Shown in pieces: positions 1 through 6,665 of a stretch of DNA of 12,112 nucleotides. The DNA is taken from NCBI GenBank assembly GCA_023390695.1, contig JAEWCJ010000161.1, positions 1 to 12,112 of the forward strand, read 5' to 3'. Numbering within the stretch: position 1 is the stretch's first letter; every line of letters begins with the position of its first letter. This DNA comes from Pseudomonadota bacterium (GTDB lineage: Bacteria > Pseudomonadota > Alphaproteobacteria > Rhizobiales > Xanthobacteraceae). The notes below the pieces were generated by a model. That model ran no database searches. It saw only the letters and a program-made list of their open reading frames with translations, and was not told where the DNA came from. The position numbers were made by a program, and so were the translations under genes.

Positions 1-80
1 AACGTCTTACAAATCGCCCCCGCACCGGGGCCCCCGCACCACAGCGGCGCTCGCTTTTCGTCGTGCGCGCGCAAATAGCC

Positions 81-108
81 TTGCGAGCCGAGTCGATTCC
101 TTTTATTT
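81..108 (+). promoter_or_regulatory. Candidate promoter of the ornithine decarboxylase leader
   Basis: TTGCGA at 81-86 and TTATTT at 103-108 are separated by 16 bases, a plausible vegetative -35/-10 pair. It lies in the only AT-rich patch of the upstream region (about 97-110). Initiation near 115 would give a leader of roughly 415 nt, long enough to contain all the hairpins described between 161 and 505. The match is weak and no other evidence supports it. Confidence 0.25.
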
Positions 109-276
109 CTCGGTCGCCCAAATTCGCACGTGCCTGTGGACGTGTGTCGGTCGGTAGGTATCCGGACAAGAGGCCGGACAGCCGCCAAGGACGAGCAAGG
201 CTCCCGAGCAAACCTCACAGCGAGCGCTTCTCCTCCTTGCAAGAGTGACCGGCAGCCGGAGGCGAAACCGGCCCAC

Positions 277-328
277 CCCGCTCTCAACGGGGGACGCGTC
301 TTAAAGCAACGACGGAGCGGGCTTTTTT
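277..328 (+). terminator. Intrinsic-terminator-like hairpin (possible attenuator) inside the decarboxylase leader
   Basis: CCCGCTCT (277-284) pairs with GGAGCGGG (314-321), counting one U-G pair. A C and then six Ts (323-328) follow, the arrangement of an intrinsic terminator with a long loop. The upstream arm can instead fold as CCCCG/CGGGG (276-280/288-292), which excludes the terminator stem. A second copy of CGGAGCGGG at 387-395 offers another partner for the same arm. This is a candidate attenuation device about 200 nt upstream of the start codon. The structure was read directly; the regulatory role is inferred. Confidence 0.45.
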
Positions 329-487
329 GGAACGCCGGCGCAAATGCCGGAGCACTAAAAAGGCTTGTCAGTCATTGCCGGCCGTGCGGAGCGGGACATT
401 CCCATCCGGACCAAGGCAGAGCCATCGCGGTGAGGTTTGCGGAACGCCACGGCCGTGGCGGTCGGCGCACATCATCAAAGCTCCATT

Positions 488-505
488 TCAGCGGCTTGCC
501 GCTGA
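488..505 (+). promoter_or_regulatory. CUUG-tetraloop hairpin just before the decarboxylase ribosome binding site
   Basis: TCAGCGG (488-494) and CCGCTGA (499-505) form a perfect 7-bp stem closed by CTTG, a tetraloop known to be unusually stable. The stem ends 8 nt before the GAGGGG ribosome binding site (514-519). It could be the last element of the leader fold or set the accessibility of the ribosome site. Confidence 0.4.
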
Positions 506-529
506 CGCTGGTTGAGGGGAAACCGGTCG

Positions 530-1660
530 ATGACCACACGCATCCGCGAATTTCTGAAGAACCGCCAGGATGAGGGGCCATGCCTCGTCCTCGACACCGA
601 CATCGTGCGCGAGAACTATCTCGCCTTCGCGTCGGCCCTGCCCGACACCAAGGTCTTCTACGCGGTGAAGGCCAATCCGGCACCGGAAGTGCTCAAGCTC
701 CTGGTCGAACTCGGCTCCTCGTTCGACGTCGCCTCGATCCAGGAAACCCGCGACGTGCTCGCCGCCGGCGCAACGCCCGACCGCATCTCCTATGGCAATC
801 CGATCAAGAAGGAGAGCGAGATCGCAACCGCCTTCGGGCTGGGCGTGACCATGTTCGCCGTCGATTGCGAAGCCGAGGTCGAGAAGATCGCGCGCGCCGC
901 ACCCGGCAGCCGCGTGATCTGCCGCATCCGCTGCGACGGCACCGGCGCGGAATGGCCGCTATCGCGCAAGTTCGGCTGCGAGCCGGAATTCGCGCCGGAC
1001 ATTCTCGAACTGGCGCACCGCCAGGGCCTTGTCGCCTACGGCATCTCCTTCCATGTCGGCTCGCAGCAGCAGAATGTGCAGGCCTGGGACACGGCGCTCG
1101 CCTCGGCGGCAGCCGTCTTCCGCACCTGCGCGGAGCGCGGCATCAATCTGTCGCTGGTCAATCTCGGCGGCGGCTTTCCGGCCAAGTATCTGCGCAAGAC
1201 GCCGAAGCTGGAATCCTACGGCCGCGCCATCTTCCGCGCGCTGCGCCGGCATTTCGGCAATTGCATTCCCGAAACCATCATCGAGCCGGGCCGCGGCATG
1301 GTCGGCAATGCCGGTGTGATCGAGGCGGAAGTGGTCCTGATCGCCAGGCGCGCGCCGGAAGACGACCTGCGCTGGGTGTATCTCGACATCGGCAAGTTCC
1401 ACGGCCTCGCCGAAACCATCGACGAAGCGATCCGCTATCCGATCCGCACGAGGCGCGACCGCGACGAGATGGCGCCCTGCGTCATCGCCGGGCCGACCTG
1501 CGATTCGGTCGACGTGCTGTACGAGAAGAACCCCTACCCGCTGCCGGTGTCGCTGGCGATCGGCGACAAGGTGCTGATCGAGGCGACCGGCGCCTACACG
1601 ACGATGTATTCGTCGATCGGATTCAACGGCTTTCCGCCGCTGAAGCAGTATGTGATTTGA
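530..1660 (+). CDS. Fold-III PLP-dependent ornithine decarboxylase
   Basis: A 376-residue cytosolic enzyme of the alanine-racemase-fold decarboxylases (group IV), which convert L-ornithine to putrescine and CO2, the entry to polyamine synthesis. Visible motifs are YAVKANP with the PLP lysine at K47, FHVGSQ with the stacking histidine H175, the glycine-rich GGGFP at 213-217, EPGR at 252-255 for PLP phosphate, and GPTCDSVD with the catalytic cysteine C324. GAYT and FNGF close the C-terminus as in eukaryotic and bacterial ornithine decarboxylases. CDSVD rather than the CES motif argues against diaminopimelate decarboxylase. The LDIGKFHGLAET segment resembles proteobacterial ornithine or lysine/ornithine enzymes, so some lysine activity is possible. 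ATG 530 is chosen over TTG 512 because GAGGGG (514-519) lies at proper distance. The gene stands alone behind a long structured leader. Confidence 0.88.
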   Translation: MTTRIREFLKNRQDEGPCLVLDTDIVRENYLAFASALPDTKVFYAVKANPAPEVLKLLVELGSSFDVASIQETRDVLAAGATPDRISYGNPIKKESEIATAFGLGVTMFAVDCEAEVEKIARAAPGSRVICRIRCDGTGAEWPLSRKFGCEPEFAPDILELAHRQGLVAYGISFHVGSQQQNVQAWDTALASAAAVFRTCAERGINLSLVNLGGGFPAKYLRKTPKLESYGRAIFRALRRHFGNCIPETIIEPGRGMVGNAGVIEAEVVLIARRAPEDDLRWVYLDIGKFHGLAETIDEAIRYPIRTRRDRDEMAPCVIAGPTCDSVDVLYEKNPYPLPVSLAIGDKVLIEATGAYTTMYSSIGFNGFPPLKQYVI

Positions 1661-1675
1661 AAACCGCCTGATGAA

Positions 1676-1765
1676 TCGTCATGCCCGCGCTTGTCGCGGG
1701 CATCCCCGTCTTAAAGACATTTTGGCATTCAAAACGTGGATGGCCGGGACAAGCCCGGCCATGAC
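1676..1765. repeat. Palindromic intergenic repeat made of two hairpins; probable bidirectional terminator
   Basis: The left arm (about 1676-1705) contains the perfect hairpin ATGCCCGCG-CTTGT-CGCGGGCAT. The right arm (1738-1765) contains ATGGCCGGG-ACAAG-CCCGGCCAT. The arms are also inverted copies of each other, identical at 24 of 28 positions, and the four differences form two compensating base-pair swaps. It fills the gap between two convergent genes, so it probably ends transcription from both sides. The GTCATGCCCGCG-type arm resembles dispersed palindromic repeats common in Rhizobiales genomes; copy number cannot be seen here. Confidence 0.7.
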
Positions 1766-1779
1766 AAATGCGACGGGTT

Positions 1780-2787
1780 TCAATCCAGATCCACGATCCC
1801 CGCTTCGCCATCCTCGCAGCCGAAGGCGAGCTTGCCGCCGTCCGCGCTCCAGGCCAGCGCCGAGACCGGCGCGGCGCCCGGCCGCTTGGCCAGCACTTCG
1901 GCGCCGTCCGCCACGCGCACCAGCAGCGCCATGCCGTCGGCATAGCCGCAGGCGACCACCGGCTGTTTCGGATGACAGGCGACGACATTGAGCCGCGCCG
2001 AGTGCGGCGCGTACAACGTGGGCTGTTTGCCCATCGGGCCGTCCTTGGTCTGGAACGGCCAGAGGATAAGCTGGTCGGCACCGCCGGTGGCGAGGAAATC
2101 GCCGTTCGCCGTCCAGGCCATGGAGCGCACGCGCGCGGCATAGCCGGACATCCGCATGTGCTTGCCGTCCATCAGCCGCCAGCCATGCAGCATCGGCTCC
2201 TGCATCGCGGTGACCACAAACCTGCCGTCCGGGCTGACGGTGATGCCGAGATGCGAGCCTTTCCATTCCAGCACTTCCGGCTTGCCCTGCACATTGGGAA
2301 ACCAGAGCGAGGCGCCATTGTAATGTGCGATGGCGAGACGAAACCCTTTCGGCAGGAACGCCAGTCCGCCGACGCTGGAGACGACATCGAGCTGGCGCTG
2401 CTCGCCCTTTTTATTCTGCACATAAGCGGTCTTGCCGGCCGACCAGGCGATCGCACCATCGGGACCGGTGGCAACCTGATCGATCCAGCGCTTCTTTTCG
2501 TCGGTTGCCACCACGTGATGCTCGCCCGCGGCATTCGTCGCGACGACCTTGCCGTCATCGCCGCCGGTGACGATGCGCGCGCCGTCAGCAGCGCTGGCAA
2601 GAATGCCGCCGCCATGCACGGCGACGCGCTGCTCCGTACCGTCCGGCGCGACGAATACCAGCGTCTCCTCACCGGTGACGAAGACGGCGCGTTCGCCGAG
2701 GACATGCACGCCGACGACGCTGTCGCCGGCTTTCACGGCGCGGGTCTTGTCGGCGATCGAGGGTGTGTCGGAGCGGGAATTGGTCAC
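1780..2787 (-). CDS. WD40-repeat beta-propeller protein, last gene of the zinc operon
   Basis: A 335-residue protein with no signal peptide or membrane segment, so probably cytoplasmic. Repeating WD40-like blades can be followed at about residues 58-84 (ending GGDDGKV), 101-124, 139-163, 178-204 (VSPDGRF), 219-243 (ATGGADQLILW), 264-291 and 307-333 (AWSADGGKLAFGCEDG), enough for a seven-bladed propeller. Such propellers are binding scaffolds; no catalytic residues are evident. The start is GTG at 2787, with GGAG seven bases upstream. It follows the CobW-type GTPase gene on the same strand, separated by a palindromic repeat, so it is probably the distal gene of the Zur-regulated operon, though its expression may be reduced or partly independent. 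The link to zinc is by context only. Confidence 0.8.
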   Translation of the reverse strand: MTNSRSDTPSIADKTRAVKAGDSVVGVHVLGERAVFVTGEETLVFVAPDGTEQRVAVHGGGILASAADGARIVTGGDDGKVVATNAAGEHHVVATDEKKRWIDQVATGPDGAIAWSAGKTAYVQNKKGEQRQLDVVSSVGGLAFLPKGFRLAIAHYNGASLWFPNVQGKPEVLEWKGSHLGITVSPDGRFVVTAMQEPMLHGWRLMDGKHMRMSGYAARVRSMAWTANGDFLATGGADQLILWPFQTKDGPMGKQPTLYAPHSARLNVVACHPKQPVVACGYADGMALLVRVADGAEVLAKRPGAAPVSALAWSADGGKLAFGCEDGEAGIVDLD

Positions 2788-2800
2788 GATATTTCTCCGG

Positions 2801-2937
2801 TCGTCCCGGAAGCCTGAGCAAAGCGAAGGCTATCCGGGACCCATAACCACAGAATTTCAGAATTTGAGCAAGTCAGCAGAGGCCGGGGTTATGGATCCCG
2901 GCTCGTGCGCCGCTATCGCGGTGCTTGGCCGGGACGA
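2801..2937. repeat. 137-bp palindromic repeat between cobW-type gene and WD40 gene
   Basis: The left arm begins TCGTCCCGG (2801) and ends with CCATAACC (2841-2848). The right arm runs from GGTTATGG (2888) to CCGGGACGA (2929-2937). The two ends are inverted copies, so the whole element can fold into one long hairpin with an AT-rich centre (2849-2886). It looks like a miniature palindromic intergenic element of the type scattered in rhizobial genomes. It carries no open frame and lies inside what is otherwise a continuous transcription unit. Confidence 0.7.
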
Positions 2938-2942
2938 CAAAG

Positions 2943-4007
2943 CTACTTCACGCAACCCGCGAAACCGTCGCGGATCTTCTGTTCGGGCAAATTCCTGCCG
3001 ATGAACACGATGCGGCTTTCGCGCTTCTCGCCATCCTGCCAGGGCCGCTGATGATCCCCGTCCAGGATCATGTGCACGCCCTGGAACACGAAGCGGTCCG
3101 GATCGTCGTTGAAGGCGAGAATGCCCTTGGAGCGCAGAATGGCCGGCCCGTCGGTCGCCACCAGATCCTGAATCCAGAGAAAGAACTTGTCCGGATCGAG
3201 CGGCTGGTCGGTGCGCAGCGACACCGACTGCATCTCCTCGTCGTGGTAATGTTTCAGGCCGTGGTGGTGATGGCCATGGTCATGTCCATCGTGGTGATGA
3301 TCGTGATCATGGTGATGATGGTCGTGACCCTCGTGATGGTGATGGCCATCGCCATGCAGGAAATCCGGCTCGATATCGAGAATGCGGTCGAGATCGAAGG
3401 CGTTGCGGCCCAGCACCTCGTTGAGCGCGATCTTCGCGCGCTCGGTGCGATGCAGCTTCGCATACGGATTGATGCCGCGAATGCGCGCCTCCACCTCTTC
3501 GAGGTCTTCCTTGCTCACGAGGTCGGTCTTGTTGAGCAGGATCACGTCGGCAAAGGCGATCTGATTCTTGGCTTCCGGCGCGTCCTTGAGGCGGTCCTTC
3601 AGCCATTTGGCGTCGGCCACGGTGACCACCGCATCGAGCCGCGTCCGGGCGCCGACCTCCTCGTCCATGAAGAAGGTCTGCGCCACCGGCGCCGGATCTG
3701 CGAGCCCGGTGGTCTCCACGATGATGGCGTCGAACTTCCCCTTGCGCCGCATCAGGCCTTCGATGATGCGGATCAGGTCGCCGCGCACCGTGCAGCAGAC
3801 GCAGCCGTTATTCATCTCGAACACTTCCTCGTCGGCATTCACCACGAGGTCGTTGTCGATGCCGATCTCGCCGAATTCGTTGACGATCACGGCGAACTTC
3901 TTGCCGTGCGGCTCCGACAGGATGCGGTTGAGAAGCGTGGTCTTGCCGGCGCCGAGATAGCCGGTGAGGACGGTGACGGGGGTTTTTTCAGGCTTGGCTT
4001 CAGACAT
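2943..4007 (-). CDS. CobW/COG0523-family GTPase, zinc metallochaperone type, with a very long histidine tract
   Basis: A 354-residue G3E P-loop GTPase, predicted cytosolic. Visible are GYLGAGKT (Walker A, 16-23), the metal-binding CxCC motif in NNGCVCCTVRGD (C69, C71, C72), ETTGLADP (98-105), the guanine-specificity motif NKTDL (159-163) and a C-terminal CobW domain (about 262-354). The linker at 218-255 has 22 histidines in 38 residues. Zinc-repressed members of the family deliver zinc to client enzymes during scarcity; the Zur-controlled context next to znuABC suggests that role rather than a cobalamin role. ATG 4007 is preferred because GGAG lies 5 bases upstream; the in-frame GTG at 4013 abuts that GGAG. 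It follows znuA by 17 bases in the same operon. The client protein is unknown. Confidence 0.9.
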   Translation of the reverse strand: MSEAKPEKTPVTVLTGYLGAGKTTLLNRILSEPHGKKFAVIVNEFGEIGIDNDLVVNADEEVFEMNNGCVCCTVRGDLIRIIEGLMRRKGKFDAIIVETTGLADPAPVAQTFFMDEEVGARTRLDAVVTVADAKWLKDRLKDAPEAKNQIAFADVILLNKTDLVSKEDLEEVEARIRGINPYAKLHRTERAKIALNEVLGRNAFDLDRILDIEPDFLHGDGHHHHEGHDHHHHDHDHHHDGHDHGHHHHGLKHYHDEEMQSVSLRTDQPLDPDKFFLWIQDLVATDGPAILRSKGILAFNDDPDRFVFQGVHMILDGDHQRPWQDGEKRESRIVFIGRNLPEQKIRDGFAGCVK

Positions 4008-4024
4008 GGACACTCCGGGGCGGG

Positions 4025-4936
4025 TCAGCCCGCAAGGGCCGCGCTGAGCGTCCTTATATTGTGCCTCATCATGTCGATGTAAGTGGGTGCATCGCCCTTT
4101 TCGCCGGTCAGGGCGTCGGAATAGAGGGTGCCCCCGACCCGCGCACCGGTCTCGTCCGCAATCCGCTTCAAAAGCCGCGGATCGCTGACATTTTCCAGAA
4201 ATACCGCCGGTATTTTCTGCTTTCTGATCTGCGTGATGATCCGGGCGACCTCCTTGGCCGAGGCCTCGGAATCGGTGGAGACGCCCTGCGGAGCGATGAA
4301 TTCCACCCCATAGGCGGCCCGGAAATAGCCGAAAGCGTCATGGGTGGTGATGACACGCCGCCGCTCGGCCGGGATGCGGGCGATGGTCTCCCTCACCTCG
4401 CTGTCCAGTTGGTCGAGCCGGCCGAGATAGGCGGCGGCATTCGTCTCGTAGACGCTGCGGTTTGCCGAATCCTTCGCGATCAGCGCATCGCGGATATTGG
4501 CGACATAGATCTTCACGTTCGCGACCGACTGCCAGGCATGCGGATCGCCGCTGCCATGGCTGTGACCATGTCCATGAGCATGCCCGCGGGCGGGCATTTT
4601 CAAAGGGGCGATGCCCTTGCTCACCGTCACGACGTCGGCGCGGGTGGCGGAGGATTTCACCAGCCGGGCGAGCCAGCCTTCAAAACCAAGACCATTGGTG
4701 AAAACGATCCGCGCCTCGCTGAGCGTCCTCGCATCGGCGGGCGACGGCGAATAGACATGCGCATCGCCGTTCGGCGGCACGAGGCTCGTCACCTCGGTCC
4801 TGTCGCCGCCGACATTCCTCACCAGATCGGCAAGGATCGAAAAGGTCGCAACAATCCTGAGTTTTTCCTGCGCGGCGGCCGGCGTCGCCAGGCCCGCAAG
4901 CAGAATGGCGGCGATCGCAATCCGTCTGGTCAGCAT
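4025..4936 (-). CDS. znuA: Zinc ABC transporter periplasmic binding protein ZnuA
   Basis: A 303-residue cluster A-I solute-binding protein that captures Zn2+ in the periplasm for the ZnuBC transporter. An N-terminal signal peptide (about 1-22) ends in ATPAAAQE. Likely metal ligands are H60 (GDAHVYSPSPAD), H133 (DPHAW), H199 (HDAFGYF) and acidic D274 (YSDAL). Histidine rather than glutamate at position 199 favours zinc over manganese. A His-rich loop (119-127, GHAHGHGHSH) precedes DPHAW, a hallmark of ZnuA proteins. GGAGG stands just upstream of the start ATG. The gene follows znuB by 15 bases and precedes the CobW-type GTPase gene by 17. Confidence 0.9.
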   Translation of the reverse strand: MLTRRIAIAAILLAGLATPAAAQEKLRIVATFSILADLVRNVGGDRTEVTSLVPPNGDAHVYSPSPADARTLSEARIVFTNGLGFEGWLARLVKSSATRADVVTVSKGIAPLKMPARGHAHGHGHSHGSGDPHAWQSVANVKIYVANIRDALIAKDSANRSVYETNAAAYLGRLDQLDSEVRETIARIPAERRRVITTHDAFGYFRAAYGVEFIAPQGVSTDSEASAKEVARIITQIRKQKIPAVFLENVSDPRLLKRIADETGARVGGTLYSDALTGEKGDAPTYIDMMRHNIRTLSAALAG

Positions 4937-4951
4937 CCGGCCTCCTTCATG

Positions 4952-5821
4952 TCACGCTTCCAGATGCCGCTGCGGCAGCATCTGGCGAACGATACCGCCC
5001 ACGCGCCCGAACAGGACGGACAGTGCATACAGAATGCCGGCAGCCAGAATGACCGCGGGCCCGGCCGGCACACCGGCGTGGTACGACAGCAGCAACCCGG
5101 CATAGCTTGCGATCAGGCCGCTCAGCACCGCGACGGCGATCATCGCGGTGATGTCGCGCGCCCAGAAACGGCCGATGGCGGCGGGCAGCATCATGATGCC
5201 CACGGCCAGCAAGGTGCCGAGCGCATGGAAGCCCGACACGAGGTTGATCACCACCAGCGCCAGAAACACCAGATGCGCAGTGGCGCCGATGCCGCTCACC
5301 GAGCGCAGATAATGCGGATCGACGCATTCGATCACCAGCGGCCGGAACACCAGCGCCAGCGCGAGCAGCGTCACGGTCGTGTTCACCGCGATCAGGATCA
5401 GGGTCTGGTTGTCGAGCGCCAGCACCGAGCCGAACAGGAAGTGCAGCAGATCGATATTGGTGCCGCGCATCGACACGATGGTGACGCCGATGGCGAGCGA
5501 GATCAGGAAGAAGACCGCGAGCGACGCGTCTTCCTTGAGTTCGGTGAAGCGCGAGATCAGCCCGGCGGTGACCGCCACGACAAAGCCGGCGATCAGGCCG
5601 CCGGCGGTCATCGCGAAGATGTTCAGGCCCGAGAGCAGGAATCCGATCGCCGCGCCGGGCAGGATCGCATGCGCCATCGCATCGCCGACCAGCGACATCC
5701 GCCGCAGCATCAGGACCACGCCGATGGGCGCGGCCCCCACCGCCAGCGTGCAGGCGCCGACAAGAGCGCGGCGCATGAATTCAAATTCGGCGAAAGGCGA
5801 GATGAGGAAGTCGTAGAGCAT
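4952..5821 (-). CDS. znuB: Zinc ABC transporter membrane permease ZnuB
   Basis: A 289-residue integral inner-membrane protein of the ABC-3 (ZnuB/MntB/TroC) family, which forms the zinc translocation path with ZnuC and ZnuA. About eight hydrophobic helices are visible. The family-typical segment RRMSLVGDAMAHAILPGAAI lies near residues 40-59, and a GTLLAVGIMMLPAAIGR segment marks the second half. Length is normal for the family. It is separated from znuC by a 102-base gap filled by a palindromic repeat, unlike the tight spacing elsewhere in this operon, and is followed closely by znuA. Confidence 0.9.
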   Translation of the reverse strand: MLYDFLISPFAEFEFMRRALVGACTLAVGAAPIGVVLMLRRMSLVGDAMAHAILPGAAIGFLLSGLNIFAMTAGGLIAGFVVAVTAGLISRFTELKEDASLAVFFLISLAIGVTIVSMRGTNIDLLHFLFGSVLALDNQTLILIAVNTTVTLLALALVFRPLVIECVDPHYLRSVSGIGATAHLVFLALVVINLVSGFHALGTLLAVGIMMLPAAIGRFWARDITAMIAVAVLSGLIASYAGLLLSYHAGVPAGPAVILAAGILYALSVLFGRVGGIVRQMLPQRHLEA

Positions 5822-5843
5822 TGGGCCCGCGTCATTCCCTTAT

Positions 5844-5916
5844 GGTCGTTCCCGCGCAAGCGGGAACCCATATGCCAGAGCAGGGGTTATGGGCCCCCGC
5901 TTGCGCTGGTGCGACC
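5844..5916. repeat. Palindromic repeat inside the zinc operon, between znuC and znuB
   Basis: The left arm (5844-5871) and right arm (5889-5916) are inverted copies with 23 of 28 positions matching. The left arm itself is a perfect hairpin, GTTCCCGC (5848-5855) with a GCAA loop and GCGGGAAC (5860-5867). The right arm forms only an imperfect hairpin. It occupies most of the znuC-znuB gap and has no T-run on the minus strand, so it may stabilise or partly process the transcript rather than terminate it. Confidence 0.65.
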
Positions 5917-5923
5917 GAAGAAA

Positions 5924-6658
5924 CTAAGCCGCGCATTCGGCGGCCTCCTCGTCGAAGGCCTCGCACATACGCCGCGCCTTCAGCAGGTTGTCCGCCGTCA
6001 GCACCTCGGGCGTCGTGCCCCACGCCACCTTCTCGCGCGCCAGCAGCAGCGTTTCCGGGAAGTGCGTCTTCACCATGTCGATGTCGTGCAACGCGGCCAG
6101 CACGGTGCGGCCCTCGCTGTGCCAGCTTTTGACGAGATCGAGCAGGTCGGCGCAGGTCTTGGCGTCGATCGCGGTGAACGGCTCGTCGAGCACCACCACG
6201 CGCGCGTCCTGCAGCAGCAGACGCGCGAACAGCATGCGCTGCATCTGCCCGCCCGACAATGTGCCGATGGCACGCTGCTCGAAGCCGGTCAGGCCGACGG
6301 CGCGGATCGCGGCCTCGATCCGCTCATGGTCGGCTTTGCCGATGCCGCCGAAGGAGCCGGCCTTGTGCCACAATCCCATGGCGACGAGATCGTAGACGCT
6401 GATCGGAAAGGTGCGGTCGATCTCCGCGGCCTGCGGCAGATAGGCGATGTCGCGCGCGGGGATTCCGTTGCGCTCGATGCGGCCGGACAGCGGCTTCAGG
6501 GCGCCGACAATTCCCTTGAACAAGGTGGACTTGCCGGCCCCGTTCGGGCCGACCACGGCCACCAGCGTCCCGCTCTCCACCTCGCCGTCCAGATGATGTA
6601 CGGCGGGGTGGCGGTCATAGCCCAAGGTCACATTGCTGAGGCGCAGTTGGACGGTCAT
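5924..6658 (-). CDS. znuC: Zinc ABC transporter ATP-binding protein ZnuC
   Basis: A 244-residue ABC ATPase that powers zinc import at the cytoplasmic face of ZnuB. Visible are Walker A GPNGAGKS (37-44), Q-loop Q76, signature LSGGQ (134-138), Walker B VVVLDEP (154-160) and switch histidine H191. The start ATG at 6658 follows GAGAG. The same frame is open up to 6871, but that extension lacks ABC-protein character and overlaps the small gene and operator upstream. The gene starts only 7 bases after the stop of the His-rich small gene, indicating co-transcription and probably coupled translation. Confidence 0.9.
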   Translation of the reverse strand: MTVQLRLSNVTLGYDRHPAVHHLDGEVESGTLVAVVGPNGAGKSTLFKGIVGALKPLSGRIERNGIPARDIAYLPQAAEIDRTFPISVYDLVAMGLWHKAGSFGGIGKADHERIEAAIRAVGLTGFEQRAIGTLSGGQMQRMLFARLLLQDARVVVLDEPFTAIDAKTCADLLDLVKSWHSEGRTVLAALHDIDMVKTHFPETLLLAREKVAWGTTPEVLTADNLLKARRMCEAFDEEAAECAA

Positions 6659-6665
6659 CGTGCTC

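Larger units (their letters stand above)
116..529 (+). ncRNA. Long structured 5' leader of the ornithine decarboxylase gene (speF-leader-like)
   Basis: This stretch of more than 400 bases has no convincing gene. It holds a series of short perfect stems: 161-165/174-178 (TCCGG/CCGGA), 255-259/268-272 (GCCGG/CCGGC), 276-280/288-292 (CCCCG/CGGGG), 335-339/346-350 (CCGGC/GCCGG), 446-450/455-459 (GCCAC/GTGGC) and 488-494/499-505. Terminator-like and alternative pairings lie at 277-328. Known biology: a conserved RNA motif named speF has been described upstream of alphaproteobacterial ornithine decarboxylase genes. Position and length fit that family, but I cannot align the covariance model by eye, so the family assignment is inference. 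The left end assumes initiation near 115. Arg-rich open frames cross the region but have no good ribosome binding site. Confidence 0.5.

Noticed and set aside
512..529. TTG 512 as the start of the ornithine decarboxylase
   Set aside because: The TTG overlaps the start of the GAGGGG ribosome site that serves ATG 530, and the added six residues match nothing in the family.
63..573. Short Arg/Pro-rich open frames in the decarboxylase leader (63-248 and 130-573), possible leader peptides
   Set aside because: No ribosome site with good spacing was seen, and the longer frame overlaps the decarboxylase start. A shorter regulatory peptide cannot be excluded, but nothing supports a specific one.
2925..4082. 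A 385-codon plus-strand open frame with a run of Val and Met
   Set aside because: It is the antisense shadow of the CobW-type GTPase; the Val/Met run is the complement of its histidine tract.
1676..5916. Palindromic repeats as a CRISPR or an insertion sequence
   Set aside because: Each element is a single pair of inverted arms without regularly spaced repeats, spacers, a transposase or cas genes.
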